Shown: positions 31,031-44,062, counted from the first letter of the stretch. The stretch is 64,000 bases of DNA from Ephydatia muelleri (GCA_013339895.1 JABACO010000005.1:7194888-7258887); one strand, 5' to 3'. The notes: generated by a model not told the origin, from the sequence alone. Numbers and translations: made by a program.

Positions 31031-31270
31031 CCGCATGAGGCTGCTATCTATTCACATTGTCATTGAAAGTCTTAGATCGTGCATGGTTATGAATGCACAG
31101 ACTGTACATGTATATGGCAGGCTGCTTGCGTGTTCCAATTTACGCATTGAGTTCGGCAGCAAATTAAACGGTCTCTTCCACAATTCAAGGGTTAAATACA
31201 ATCCATGTCATCGATGGATTGGATTTGGATTACGGTTGACCTAACATCTCCATTTTTTTAAATCCACAAC

Positions 31271-31276
31271 ACACAA

Positions 31277-31360
<84 letters not shown>

Positions 31361-31378
31361 GCACACACACACACAACA
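31271..31378. repeat. CA microsatellite in the caspase D unit
   Basis: Counterpart of 7618-7738 in the inverted unit. Confidence 0.95.
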
Positions 31379-31379
31379 C

Positions 31380-32022
31380 ACTCAACACAACACAACACAA
31401 CACTGACACGCTATGCATGAGCTCACAAGTGACTACATGCTTACCAACTGAGATCCCATTCGTCGATCGTGGCTAGCGCTTTAGTTTTGCTCGGTAAAGG
31501 ATGTTGAATTTGTTTATGATCCTGCGAGCACACTGCACACATGCAAGCATGATCTTCAATAGGCAGTGAAAAAGGATCCTCCATTGCCTCCTACACTTTA
31601 CACAGTGTACCATACATAGGCCATCTATATATGTAAACTGTGATGCACAATATATACAATGCATGCCCTACATGTATATATTTCAATACACTAGCTGGTA
31701 AGGATATACCTCAAATATACTATCGTAATGTATGACAAACTATTTGCACAATGTCACTAATAAACAAGAAGAAACTACTGAAGTCCATGTATGTTAAAGG
31801 CTGATTGGAGAGGGATCCAAACTTCAAATGCAATTGAAGATTCGACTGTTAGGAGAGAATGATGCATAGATTCATTACGTGATCATCCCATGCACATATT
31901 GACATGCACCATTAACACGATCATCCATCCTATGCACAATTATACTACAGTGAAGCTCCCACGAACGTAATTAACTCTACACACCCTTGCAGTCATGTAC
32001 ACGAACCTCATTCTGCCCTCCG
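31380..32022 (-). other. 3' flank of caspase D
   Basis: Inverted match to 7005-7600. It includes the site equivalent to where Ginger 1 entered the C unit (near 31670-31690). Confidence 0.75.
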
Positions 32023-33297
32023 TCACATTCCTCCACTGTTGCGCAGAGCTTCGATACTGGCGTTGTCGACTCCGTTATTCTGGAGGACATAGCTATAAGC
32101 TGCGCGGCCATATTTTAAGTGATCAATCGTTATATCTACACCGCGACAGTGGTTGTCGAAGAACGATGCAATTTTCAGAAATGCTGTGACGAACGTATTG
32201 GGGTGAGGCACCGTATTTGGTTGAAAAGCTAATTGATAGGACGCAATGCTCATCATGATGAAGCACACTGCTGTGTTCAACACCTTATCTTTGAGAAGGT
32301 TCCTGTCACGAAGTATTGTTATTGATTTGACAATGCTTTTCAGCCATTGTTTGGTTTTCGCATGCAATGGCGACCTGGGGGCCTTCATGTCATAGAGCTT
32401 TGTTATGTACTGGAAGCGACCGACATCGGGCACGCCGTCCGTTTCATGGTCGTTATCCGTTTGATCTTCACAGGTGGACGCGATTTCAGGATCGATTTGG
32501 CAACTCGATACTTTCCCGGGCGCCTCATATTTAACCAATAGTAGGAGTGGGCCTCGCAGCACGTGCAACACTCCGTCATGATGTTGTACAAGGGTAGCTT
32601 CCGAGGGTCGCAGCTCTGCTTTCTCATTGCATCGGCAAGGAAGTAGCTGAACATGGAGACTTCCAGAGTGCCTATGGTGTAAGAAGTCTCATTGGCTGTG
32701 CAGGCGCTCATGACGAACAGGCTGCGGTGGAGGGGTATGTCTGTCGTCAGTGCGTCGCCGACGCCACCGGCGTAGCAGCAGTCCAACGCGAAGAGAACGT
32801 GTTTGGCTTTGCAGCTCGCTTCCGTCAGCCAGTCGTTCAGGACGCTAGCGGTAATGCACGTGCACTCCGAGCGATCGAAGTCGGAAGGCGCGAGTGCCCG
32901 TTTATCTCCAACGTCTACACCGTGGCCGCAGAAATAAAATATGAACATTCCTTCTGCCGCCACACATTTGGCTGCATATACAAAGCACCTTTTCATGCCT
33001 TCAAACGTACAGTCCGTTGAATTTTCACTGGCTACGAGAATCGTCGTGTTACTTAAGGGCACAGCACCTATCTCTATGAAGGTTTTAGAGACGAGCTTGG
33101 CAGCGTTCACAACGGGGCGGCCCAATGACTTAGCTTGCATCTTCTCGTGACTCTGGTAGTCGATCGCAAAGCCCACCAGATGGCTTTGAGCATGCAGGGT
33201 CAAATTCCACCTCCTCCGTGGGATTGCCGATGATAATAAACTTATCGCTATATCGGCAGTCCGCCGGCTGTTGAATGTGTGAAGACCTTTGACCCAT
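32023..33297 (-). pseudogene. Caspase-like copy D, two frameshifts
   Basis: Full-length relative of A and C, starting MGQRSSHIQQ at 33297. A 4-bp insertion (near 33190-33195) shifts the frame after EFDPA. A 1-bp loss near 32545 returns it. The intervening ~640 bp, with GHGVDVGD and ALDCCYAGG, is open only in the shifted frame. That frame extends upstream without a stop to an ATG at 33431, giving a 342-codon ORF (32403-33431) that keeps the catalytic pair but has a different N-terminus and a scrambled end. Probably a pseudogene, unless it is transcribed from upstream of its TATA box. Confidence 0.8.
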
Positions 33298-33332
33298 TTC
33301 GTCCCAATGGCCCACAACGGTTTAAACTGGAT

Positions 33333-33339
33333 ATTTATA
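33333..33339 (-). promoter_or_regulatory. TATA box of caspase copy D
   Basis: TATAAAT on the minus strand, 42 bp before the ATG, retained although the coding frame is broken. Confidence 0.55.
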
Positions 33340-33910
33340 GTAAAAATAAAGGCGCTATACTTTTTCCCCCAAACTTTCCATTTAGCTATAAACATTCCGT
33401 CTAGAGACAGGATATAAGTTCTTGTGACCATGCGGTTCTCTAGAGACTGGTGTATATGTATATATTCGGCTATTAATTTGTGTCACTAATATTTCGGTAC
33501 GCCCTTAGGATAAGTGGTCCCTCGCACTTAATACTTACCGTTTCTACAGCTATAATGAACGTTACAGTAGACCAAAATTATATTCGGGTCAACCCCGTAA
33601 TCACCGGACTGCAAGACTATTACTCTAGAGCTGTGACAGGCATCTTGTTGTGCAGACAGCATGTATATACATGCATATAGGCTTATAGCTCTTTTTAGTT
33701 GTCTCTGTGCATTATGTCGTTCATGACATACACTACAATGTTGATTGTGGTGTAGAATAAGTAAACTAAAGTGTATCTCTGTCCGTGAATTTGATAATGA
33801 ACTTTGTCATGCCGATTTGCTGAGCATTGCAATCATTACCTCTGCATGGGGCTGCTATTTGATCATGTATTATGAATTGCAACGCGAGCGAGATCATACT
33901 AGCTTATGAG
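33340..33910. repeat. Upstream flank of caspase D with unit-end repeat
   Basis: 33480-33590 matches inverted 4700-4833. 33560-33910 is a direct repeat of 30590-30950, so the D gene is bracketed by two like-oriented copies about 3 kb apart. Confidence 0.75.
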
Positions 33911-34249
33911 TGCTTGAATTCAATATTGATACATCAATGCTTAGGATGCAGTGAGTGCAGAAATTGTCAGCCTCACTCGAGGTGCTCAAAATGACTGCTG
34001 TGAAGGAATCACTGTATTGTTCGAGAGATTGTATATGGAAACAGAGGTTTAATGAACACATTCTTAGCAAAATAATTCTAATGGCCAACTTATGCACTTT
34101 ATTGCTATATTGGTCCTATTATCCAGCAGCAGATTTTCACATCCATAACAAGGCAGCCCCAGTGCTGTTCGACGGTACATTTTGCTTTTGTTCTGACCAT
34201 TGCCTTGAACACAATATACTAAAATAGAATGTGTTTACATTCACTGTAA

Positions 34250-34880
34250 TCCCATGTGGTGTAAACCAAACACATGGAAGAAGAAATTTTGATTTAATGA
34301 GGAAATGGCTGGATGGTAGACTCTCTGAAATGGAAGGACCACAAGTGTTAGAAGTGTTGCTGTAGTTTGAATTTTTTTTTTATGCACACAATTGAAGGTT
34401 GCAACCAACATTTATCTGCTAAGCAGAGAGAAATATCATTTCCCCCTATCCTAATCCTTCATTGCTCAAGAGTATCAGCCGATAAGACTTGCAGAAAGCT
34501 AAAAACCAGAATTGAAGTTCCAAGGTTTGCATAAGAACACAATTGTACATGTGTTACTTATTTGTGTTCTAGTTATACCAACTGACTCATCCATGCTCTA
34601 GTGTCAATTGGGATTATGAACTGAGTGCCTTAATGGATGCTTTTATATTGTGTATTTTTCAATAATGATCAGTATTTATTCTTATTTAGCTTCATCATGG
34701 AAAAAGCGCTAATGAAGGATATTGTAATGCTACAATTTAAAATTGCTTATTATACATAGAACTTCTTTCAGACACATGCATTGTGCGGAGCAGGAACAAG
34801 TGGATTCGTTATAATGATACAGAAGTCAGTTTGATTTCAATTCCTGATTATAATTTCTCAAAAGAAGTGGAGGTAATGAA
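34250..34880 (+). pseudogene. USP-like (peptidase C19) exon remnants
   Basis: One frame reads CNQHLSAKQREISFPPILIL followed by HCSR and RKLKTRIEVP (34402-34536). This recalls the zinc-knuckle and PxxLIxHLKR segment of ubiquitin-specific proteases. 34771-34872 reads KWIRYNDTEVSLIS, like their late WxxFND-x-V motif. A stop separates the pieces and the catalytic His is not visible. The similarity is by eye and weak. It is at most a decayed fragment. Confidence 0.35.
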
Positions 34881-35893
34881 TGTAAGCAAATTATGAAATT
34901 TATATATATTGTGTTCAATTGTATCATTAGCAGTCTATACAACTTCCATGACATCCATATGTGTTGGCATGCATGTCTGAGACACATAACATCAACGCAT
35001 TGACTTGCAGACATTCCTGGATATATGCCCACCTCCAATATATTTGCAGAAGTTCAACATATTTGTAAGTGGCATGCGTATTGCTATTACCGTAAAGTAC
35101 CGCGTACAAGCCCCCCCCCCCCCTCCGCCCCCAACGTGAGACCCTGAAAAAAATGGCTAGTTTTTGTAACGATCGTATCTCCTGAACCATAAACGTTGCG
35201 ACCTACCTTTTTCAAAGTCTTGTTGTACTACCATTCCTTTCCTGAAATAATATCCTGTTTGGAATCGGATTGACATGCCTCACGATAAACCAAGGTCTGA
35301 TAACATACCTGGTTTAGAACAGCCATATCGTTTGAACCGCTCATCCCCAAACATGGAATTTCGGTGTATATATCGTGCAGACATGGTTTGGGATTGGGTC
35401 TAGGCTGGTCAATGGAAATAAGAAATGGCGGAGCAATATGGACTGACTATGTTGTTAATGTTTACTGCGATAAATTACAAGGTAAATGGAACTAAAACTT
35501 GCCGCATGTGTTGAACACTGACATATTTGGAATGGAAATCGCGCTAATGAGATCGTATTCATAGCCCTGCTAAACTGAATTTCCTATTCATAGCTCGCAT
35601 CTGTGTACACTCCTGTCTGCACTCTGGATGAAACTGCCGCTTCATTTGCATCTCTCATTCAAATTTACACATCATGATCACACGCAATATACATTTACAC
35701 AACAAAGCATGTTCGTCCAGTCATGTGTATATATCAAAGCCTCCTCTCCTGATACTTATCTCTCTATCCTCCTGGAGCTGCACCCCCAATGAAAAGTACA
35801 ACTCTCAATGCATTCATGAACAACAGAAACTGCTCGCTTGATCTGGCCACAGTCGACTAAAAACATTCTTTTCCGCATTATGCATGGAAAGTA
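34881..35893. other. No complete gene; C-run and possible first exon
   Basis: A transposon-end-like TACCGTAAAGTACCGCGTAC precedes a C run at 35110-35123. At 35425-35481 an ATG opens 19 codons (MAEQYGLTMLLMFTAINYK) ending exactly at AAG|GTAAAT. This could be a short first exon, but no partner exon is recognised. Confidence 0.3.
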
Positions 35894-36313
35894 GTGGGCA
35901 CTCATATTCATTCAGCACTGGTTCATCGTATTCATCACATCCCTGAAGTAGGCAGCATGATTCACCTGTTTCTAACTGACAGGCAGTCAAAAACAGGCAT
36001 ATTTTGTCTACAAAAGATAAATAATTATTATATTACTGTGGTGACAAAACATAATGCTTTACCTCTGAACCGAGCAGTTCAAAAAAGTCACCAGCATATG
36101 TATCATAGTCTCGCGGGCCATGACGTAATAATTATGTCTGGAGACTATAGGCAATATTCTGTGAGCAGAATTATCGGCCAAGTCACATGCCAAGAATGTA
36201 ATCAGTACCCACAAGTGGGAGTGTCATCTGAACCACGTGCCCGCAAGTCTTGCCTGCAAGAAACCGGCAACCAAATGCAGAATGTGAGTGCGTACTGTGT
36301 ACCGTCAAACTGA
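35894..36313 (+). CDS. Hypothetical ORF
   Basis: 139 codons, first codon not ATG (ATG-like starts occur within). No recognised domain. A CxxC (TCQECNQ) and several later Cys/His residues are visible. It may be an exon of the Ginger relic that follows, but nothing proves it. Confidence 0.2.
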   Translation: MGTHIHSALVHRIHHIPEVGSMIHLFLTDRQSKTGIFCLQKINNYYITVVTKHNALPLNRAVQKSHQHMYHSLAGHDVIIMSGDYRQYSVSRIIGQVTCQECNQYPQVGVSSEPRARKSCLQETGNQMQNVSAYCVPSN

Positions 36314-36929
36314 AGACAACAAAAGATAGGCGGTCACTTCATAATGAAGCCAATGGCAAGGTGCTACGTTGTTTAGTTGAAATGGTCCGATACTCTTGGC
36401 ACTGATGCTGCAAAGGTTATTTTCCTCCCTGCGTGCGTGCCGTGTATGCCGACCTTGCTTAAGAAGAGTTAAAAAAGCAGTAGACCTCAGTTCACAACTC
36501 TTAAAACATAAAGAACTGATACACGCTTTTAAGTAGGAAGAAAACAAATGAAAATGCAATTCATTCAAAATTAATAGCTGCAGAAAGGGAGACAGCTGCA
36601 AACAATACACTCATTAAGAAGTTACAAATTAAAATTCTACTATTGAAAAAAGTAAGTAGACAATTTGAAGCAAGAAGTCGGAGAAGATTACTGGCTGTTA
36701 TATTTCAGATCAGCACGTTTAATATGTCTCATGGACGTTTGGAACACACAATGATTAGTTCTAATAGTACTTAATATGCTGGTTATTGGTACATGATGTT
36801 GCAGGCAGTAGTATATCATCAGAGTTTGTGTCTATTATTTTTGTCAATACATCAGCATTCCATTGTGATTGACGTATATCATTATCTGCTTGGTATGATT
36901 TGATTTCTTAATAGCTTATTTTCCCTTTG
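36314..36929. other. No gene seen
   Basis: AT-rich; minus-strand ORF 36305-36610 has no recognisable motif. Confidence 0.5.
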
Positions 36930-38620
36930 CCAATTGAAGTAGATATATGCCAGGACATTGGTGTGAAGGCTTTGTCACGTATCAATAATGAACCAGAATA
37001 TTCCGAGGACTCAGAAGAAAAAGTCTTGAAAGATAATATTGCTATCCTTGAAGAAGCTAAGTTGAACGTTTTACTTTACAAGCCCAGAAAGAACAATATG
37101 ACAAAATACATGCTAATCCTCATAGCTACTCCATTGGCATCAAGGTACTTTTAAAAGACTTCAAACAAAAGAAAACTAAGGGAGGAAAGCTGCTGATTAG
37201 ATGGAAAGGACCATATTCAATTTTTAAGCTTCTTGGTCGTGGTACCTACATGCTATCTGGTGCAAATTCAAATGCAGACACAGTGTGAGCAATTGCCAGT
37301 CATATAAAGCCATACATTTCAGAATCCAAAACTGAAAATTCTGTCAGTCAGCAACAACAAAAACAATCTGTTAAAAAAGAAACTGGTGCTCCGCTAATTG
37401 TGCACACAGCTAAGGAGATGAAGCAGATAACCCCGTGTTTCTTCCAAATCTATGCTTCATTGTGGTTCACATGACTTGACAGCAATGAAGCATAAAGCAA
37501 TGTTGTCAAAGCACTCAACAACTAATAACCTAAAGCTAGTCATTTTGAAGTACTTCACAGCTGAACAAACTTGTACACAGATATGTGACAGTAAACAAGT
37601 GCTGCTACAGCACTGCACACCTGGGGAGGAAATGATTGAAAGAGAGTCAAAAGTAATAAAGCATGGCACATGTTCTCCATCTTTTATATCTTCATCAATC
37701 ACAATCAGCTCTGAGGTGAGTGGTAATTAATGGAGGGGGACCTAAATGGGGACAATTTCATCAGATTAAATAGTTTTGTAAACTTTAAGGGCTGCATGTA
37801 TGCACATGAGTTGACAAATCATTGTATGACAGCATAATATACATGGTATAATTTTTTTTTTGTGATACTTGTGAAAACAACGGAAGTACATACTAGATAA
37901 AAAACCTTGGATTTTCTCACAAAGATGAGTTGGAGCTTGTTAGAAACAATGATTGGCTGTCAGACATACATATTATTGCTGCAATGAAATTACTGCAAGA
38001 ACAGTATCCTGATCAAAATGGCCTATCTAACCCAATTCTGCTATCAGTTGGAAATCTAATGGCCTTGATAACTTCGTTCAAATTATTAATGTTTCCAAAC
38101 AGCATTGGGTGTGTGTTTCTAACATTAATTGTTTCCTCACACAGTTGATGTGTTCGACTCAATTCGTCTCTGAAAAATAAAATTGCTACAATTTTGAGAA
38201 CACCTACAAAGAGCTTTAACTTATTGATATTCAAACTCAGATAGGTGCAAATGATTGCGGCCTTTTTCTATAGCGTTTGCAGTATCTTTGTGCTCAGGAA
38301 GAGATCCTCATATGGAGACAAATGATCAGAACAAAATGAGAAATCATCTCCACAAGTGCGAGGACAATTAAACTTTTTCCCTCCATCATCTAGTGGGCAA
38401 TGCAGAGGAACGCAAATTCGTATTTCTGTACAAAAAACAGGTAAAGTTTATTGTACCTGCAGGCAGCCGTGGGACAGTACAAGGGCACCATGCAGTGATA
38501 ACCTTGTGCAATGCAGTTAGTGCAGGGAGTGGTGCCATGCTGGGTGTAAGAGTATCACAGAAAAGCTAATTGCATCAACTTGGACATGTAAACGCTGCAA
38601 AGAACTCACCACCTAAATGT
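36930..38620 (+). pseudogene. Ginger-type relic (copy 3): GPY/F-like module, Ulp1, PHD
   Basis: A first segment (to about 37300) reads ANPHSYSIGIKVLLKDFK and KGGKLLIRWKGPYSIFKLLG, a GPY/F-like module known from Gypsy and Ginger integrases. A Ulp1 part follows: NNDWLSDIHIIAAMKLLQ (37930), SKQHWVCV with the His, DVFDSI with the Asp, and GANDCGLF with the Cys (38240-38260). The end (38449-38616) is a PHD finger (CTCRQ, LVQCS, WCHAGC, WTCKRCKE). Frameshifts and stops are present. The DDE core is not recognised upstream. Confidence 0.7.
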
Positions 38621-38994
38621 TTTCATTTCATTTACCAGTGTATTTATGAAGTTTCATGTGATTTTGAATCAAGATGCAATGTGTAGCTACACTACAAATA
38701 TGTTTTACAGAGCATCTGAAGAGGGAAATTAAAACAACAGAGACTAATTAGACGAAGTGTTCTTCCATGCCAAACTAAGAGGCAACTAGATTTTGCATGT
38801 CATGTAATTAAGGAATGGAAATTGGGGGGGGGGAGGGGGGGGGGGACCAATTTTTCAAGGGGGACCATTTATTTCACCTGCAAAAAAGGGGGACCAAATG
38901 TTTCATAAGGGGACTGATTTTCTCAGAACATACTGGTCCCTCCGGACATTTTTTTGCTGAAATATTTGGTCCGGGGCGACCTTTTTGTGGCAGA
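38621..38994. other. No gene; G-rich run with degenerate GGGGGACCA repeats
   Basis: G homopolymers at 38824-38846, then spaced GGGGACCA motifs to about 38980. Probably the end of a decayed transposon. Confidence 0.45.
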
Positions 38995-39800
38995 CCAATT
39001 GTTACGTGACAGTGCACATGGTGAATGTGCGTATTGTGTTTGTGTTGCGTGTGTTTGCTGTGTATGTGTGTTGTGTGTGCATGTATGCATGTGTGTGAAT
39101 GTCTGTATTGTGTGTGTGTGTGTGTGTGTGCATGTTTGGTTATCACCAAGATTAGTGTGCATATGGAAAGGAGGGGCTATTTGCTAAGTGTTTTATATTA
39201 ATAATTTTATAAGCTTCTTTGGTTGGTCGATCAAGTGTTTGTGTGCATGTGTTTATCATCAAGATTTGTTGTGCGCATGTGTGTATCAGGTGTGTGTTGT
39301 GTGTATGTGTGTGGGGGGGGGTCTATGTTTATCACCATGGTCAGTGTGCATACGAAAAGGACGGCTATTTGCTAAGTGTGTTTTAGTCTTTGGTTTTGTG
39401 GGTGTGGGTGTCATCAAGATCAAGTAAGAGGGGCTATTTTGCTAAGTATGTTTTAGTCTTTGGTTGTGTGAGCGTGGGTGTCATCAAGATCAAGTAAGAG
39501 GGGCTATTTTGCTATGTGTGTTTTAGCACTAAAACATGCTTAGCAAACAGTTCCTCCTTTCATACACATACTGATCTGATCATGGTAATGAACACACACC
39601 CACACACACATATACACAATACACTCATACATACTCATGCATACATATACACACTCACACATAGATATACACACTTACACACACACTGGTTTATACAGCC
39701 AATTCAAGCACACTTAGCAAGTAACCCCTCCTTTCCATATGCACACTGAACTGATGTTGGTGAACAAATCCACACCCACACTCATTCCCTCACATACATT
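38995..39800. repeat. CA/GT minisatellite, left part of a second cluster
   Basis: Same ~60-bp unit as 1-2030. Reverse copies occur near 39140-39200, 39330-39390 and 39470-39530. Forward copies occur near 39535-39590 and 39710-39765. Confidence 0.9.
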
Positions 39801-39839
39801 CAAGATAAGCACACAGCACATGCATACAAACACACAAAC

Positions 39840-40765
39840 ACACACACATACATACATGCATACAAATACATACATACATACATACATGCATGCATGCATG
39901 CATGCATGCATGCATGCATGCATACATGCATGCATGCATGCATGCATACATACATACATGCATGCATGCATGCATGCATACATAGATACATGCATACATA
40001 GATACATGCATACATAGATACATACATACATACATACATACATACATACATACATACATACATACAGACATACATACATACATACATACATACATAGATA
40101 CATAGATACATGCATGCATAGATACATACATACATAGATACATACATACATAGATACATACATACATAGATACATACATAGATACATACATACATAGATA
40201 CATAGATACATAGATACATACATAGATACATACATACATACATACATAGATACATAGATACATACATAGATACATACATACATACATACATAAGATCATA
40301 CATACATACATACATAGATACATACATACATACATACATACATAGATACATACATACATACCATACATACATACATACATACATACATACATACATACAT
40401 ACATACATACATACATACATACATACATACATACATACATACATACATACATACATACATACATACATACATACATACATACATACATACATACATACAT
40501 ACATACATACTACATACATACATACATACATACATACATACATACATACATACATACATACATACATACATACATACATACATACATACATACATACATA
40601 CATACATACATACATACATACATACATACATACATACATACATACATACATACATACATACATACGTACATACGTACGTACATACATACATACATACATA
40701 CATACATACATACATACATGCATGCATGCATGCATGCATGCATGCATACATACATACATACATAA
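39840..40765. repeat. CATA tetranucleotide microsatellite, ~900 bp
   Basis: CATA units with CATG-rich (39890-39980) and CATAGATA-rich (39980-40350) sectors, then an almost pure array to 40690. It directly abuts the 3' end of the minus-strand LINE. All reading frames are open by repetition only. Confidence 0.97.
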
Positions 40766-40859
40766 TAATAATAATATGCCATCGCATTATACAGGTATAA
40801 CACGTTTGGAGGAAGAGACCAGACACAGTTCGGAAACAAACAAGTCATCAAGCTAACAC

Positions 40860-41366
40860 TCAAAGTTCTACAACATCAACATCTAATTTGGACCAGTGAT
40901 GTGTTTTGCGAAGATGTATTTTAACTCCCTTAATGCAAGTAGACTTGAACTGGCAATCCGTAGCTGGGCACGACACAGAAAGTTCACAATCATTTGGAGA
41001 CGGTTCATCAGATTGGCTCTTGTGTTTGTGGTGTTGATGTATCTTAATGCCTTTTTGAGATTTGGAAGTAAAGGAACATAGAGGGAAAGGGCATGAGAAG
41101 TCATTTGGCGAGTGGGGAGATTTTGCGCACTGACCATGTTTTTGTGTGTTATGGCTTTTCAGATATTTCTCACTAGTGAAATGTTTATTGCAAATAAGAC
41201 AATAGTTGTTGTTTGGGAGGGAAGATGCACCCTTGTGGCAGTCTCGTAACGTCCTAGCCTTCTCATTAAGATTTTCTTCCACTAAGGCTGCACCGCTAAA
41301 AAGTGAGGTTCTCCATTGTGACCTCAATACTGCAATGGTGCGCCAGTTGCTGGATATGCCAAACAA
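40860..41366 (-). pseudogene. LINE C-terminal zinc-finger segment
   Basis: 168 codons with two C2H2-like fingers (CLICNKHFTSEKYLKSHNTQ; CPFPLCSFTSKSQKGIKIHQ) and a third Cys/His cluster. It overlaps the RT ORF end in another frame, so a frameshift probably separates it from the RT. Confidence 0.65.
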
Positions 41367-42911
41367 GGATAGGTCTTTAGAAACACAATCCCTCCATCTA
41401 AGTTTCGGTTTGTGTTGCGGGCGCTTTGCAGATGAAATTTCCCAAATAGAATTTGTTTTGGGAGTCTGTTATCCTCCATTCTATATACATGACCGAGCCA
41501 TCGTAGTCTAGCCATGGAAATAAGTGTAGAGGCATGTTGGAGGTGAGATCTTACAAGAACAGTAGTGTCAGGAATATGATGGAAAGGATTAACATTTAAA
41601 GCCTGTCTAAGACATGACAACAAAAATGAATGAATACGACGCACAAGGTATGATGTAGTGGACCAGGTTTCTGCACCATAAAATAGTGCAGGTATGACTG
41701 TTGCATTGAAAACAGCAAGCTTGGTGTATTTAGATAAGTTGGCATTATGCCATACCTTACCTTTCAATGCACTAAAAAGTTTAGCAGCTTTAGAAAGTCT
41801 GGAATTAATTTCATTGTCTAAGGAGACATCAGAGGACAGAACACTGCCCAGATACTGAAAAGCCGTAACAGTTTCAATTGTGGTTCCACGAATGTTGAAG
41901 GGGGAACTGCTTGTAGCGGATTGAGTTATGACCTTTGTTTTGTCAGTGCTAACACTTAGACCCCAGGAGCGAGCCACATGGGTGAATCGATCAATGAAGC
42001 TTTGAAGAGCAGCACTATCGAGGCATCCTGTCATCACATCATCCGCAAAACGGAGGTCACAAATGCGAACTGACATTGGTATTTTAGTGCCAGACCGTCT
42101 AATTACCATCCAGCCTATACTTTATTTCAACACCATAATTAAACTCGCTTAAGACTTGATGCATGACCGTATTGAAGTATAGGTTAAACAGGAAAGGTGC
42201 TAGTACACATCCCTGTTTGAGACCAGTTGTAACCTGAAAAAGATCCGATAGGACACCATCAACACGAACTGAGGCTTCCATATTTATATGAAGGTCTCTT
42301 AAAATGTGTACCAACTTTGATGGGAAGCCCAAACGTGCTAGTAGTAACCAAAGGGCATGTCTAGGTACAGAATCATAGGCTTTTTTCAAATCAAAGAAAC
42401 ACATATATAGCTGACACATCTGCTCTCTTGCCTTCTCTTGCAGCTGTCGTGCAACAAAAATCATATCAATGGTCCCACGACATTTTCGGAAGCCACATTG
42501 TGTCTCATCAAGGATTGACTTTGCAACAGGAGTAATGCGGTTTGCAAGGACACGTGCAAAGACCTTCCCTGCAACACTTAAGAGTGAGATGCCCCTCCAA
42601 TTATCACAAAGTTGGAGGTTTCCTTTTTTAGGTAATGGAACGATGATAGAATCCACCCATTCCTTTGGAATCAATTCAGATGACCATACCTCAGTACAGA
42701 TTGTATGAAGGAAAGTAAGTGCTTGCTCACCACCATAGATCAACAACTCAGCAGGGATTCCATCCTTTCCAGCAGCTCGATTACACTTTACCTGTGACAA
42801 AGCACATCTAACTTCTTCTACTGTAGGGGGTCTGGCCAGTTCCTTCATAATAGGCTGTTGTGGGATGATGTTAAACACACTGTCATCATAGAAGGAGGCA
42901 GTAGTATTCAA
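41324..42911 (-). pseudogene. LINE reverse transcriptase, two frames
   Basis: 42911-42099 has GKDGIPAELL, WRGISLL, QCGFRKCRGTIDMIFVARQL, FDLKKAYDSV and GLKQGCVLAPFLFNLYF. 42109-41324 has the catalytic FADDVMTG, then GLSVSTDKTKV, FQYLGSVLS, and the thumb-like RWLGHVYRMEDNRLPKQILF. One frame change near 42105 breaks the domain just before the FADD motif. Confidence 0.85.
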
Positions 42912-43062
42912 GACAGGGTTAAAATGAGATCTCCAACGGTCCCTGATTTGAGTAGGGTCAGATATAACATTTGATCCAGACTCGTCTAGGACCGAGCGAA
43001 TACGTACCTGCCTGTGGAATGAAAGAAGTTTCCAGGATGAGAAGAGATTCTTCCAATCACTC

Positions 43063-44062
43063 TTAATATGAAAATGATCTCTTCAGCTTTATGCTTCCAC
43101 CACCCATTTTGTATCTTATGCACATGATACTTGACATGGTTTCTCGCTGATCGATACTGGGTGAGAAGGTCAGCAGGAACTGAATTATTTGCTTTTCTCG
43201 CGGATAAAACCTGGCCGAGTAATTGTTATTTACGTAGCAGCATTGCATTAGTTGGATGGTATCCAGATTGTCATAGAACCAGTCAGGCGTAGGTCGTTTT
43301 GAAGTAAAACCCAAATGATTGGTGGCAGCATTGATTACTGCTTTGGAGAAAGAACTCCAAAGTGTTTCAGATGTTTCATTGCTTGTTGCACGTGATGGTG
43401 ATCGATGTAAAGCATCAGTAAGTGCCTGCTGGTACTGCATCACCACTTCAGGTTGTGACAACCGACTAACATCAAAACGCCTGTTAATAGAGCTGTTCAA
43501 GCGAACACGATGATGTGGTTTGCTAACAGGCATAACCATAGAGCTACCAACAAAGAAGTGGTCACTCCATACATCAACACTGTGATAGACTCTAGTATCT
43601 TGCATTGGATAGCGATCCTATTGCCTGGTAATGACAAAGTCTATCATATGAAGCGTTTTGGAACGAGGGTGCATCCACGTGAGTTTGTGCCAGGTCTTAT
43701 GGCAGAAAAAGGTGTTAGTAACACAAGGCTATTCCGAGCACAGAACTCCAGTAGCATGTAACCATTGGTATTGGTCTCATCAATTCCTTCTCTGCCTACA
43801 ACTCCTTCCCATATCATCCAATCACAGCCAACTCGTGCATTAAAATCGCCTAGCAGCACCAGTAAATCAGATGATGGTACCATATCAATTGTTCTTTGTA
43901 GATCTGAATAAAAAGCATCTTTCTCGCATGAGGTAGCTTTGAAAGTTGGAGCATATACTGAAACAAAGGTTAATGTTCTCGAATAACGTTTTAGTTTAAT
44001 ACGTATAGTCATAACACGGGAACTGATGCATTGAGGTGGCTGAAGCATGAATTTTACATAGC
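43063..44062 (-). pseudogene. LINE endonuclease C-terminal part and linker
   Basis: The segment up to 44062 carries VSVYAPT and LLVLLGDFNARVG, the APE-type endonuclease metal-binding GDFN motif. 43605-43063 is the following linker (SDHFFV-type SDH motif near 43565). Frames differ, so it is inactive. Confidence 0.8.

Noticed and set aside
30784-31038. 84-codon ORF in the caspase unit repeat as a gene
   Set aside because: The copies at 8062-8244 and 33770-33910 are not kept open at the same length; it behaves as non-coding repeat.
39714-40863. ORFs of up to 319 codons of Met-Tyr-Val-Cys repeats
   Set aside because: CATA tetranucleotide repeat has no stop in these frames; no gene evidence.
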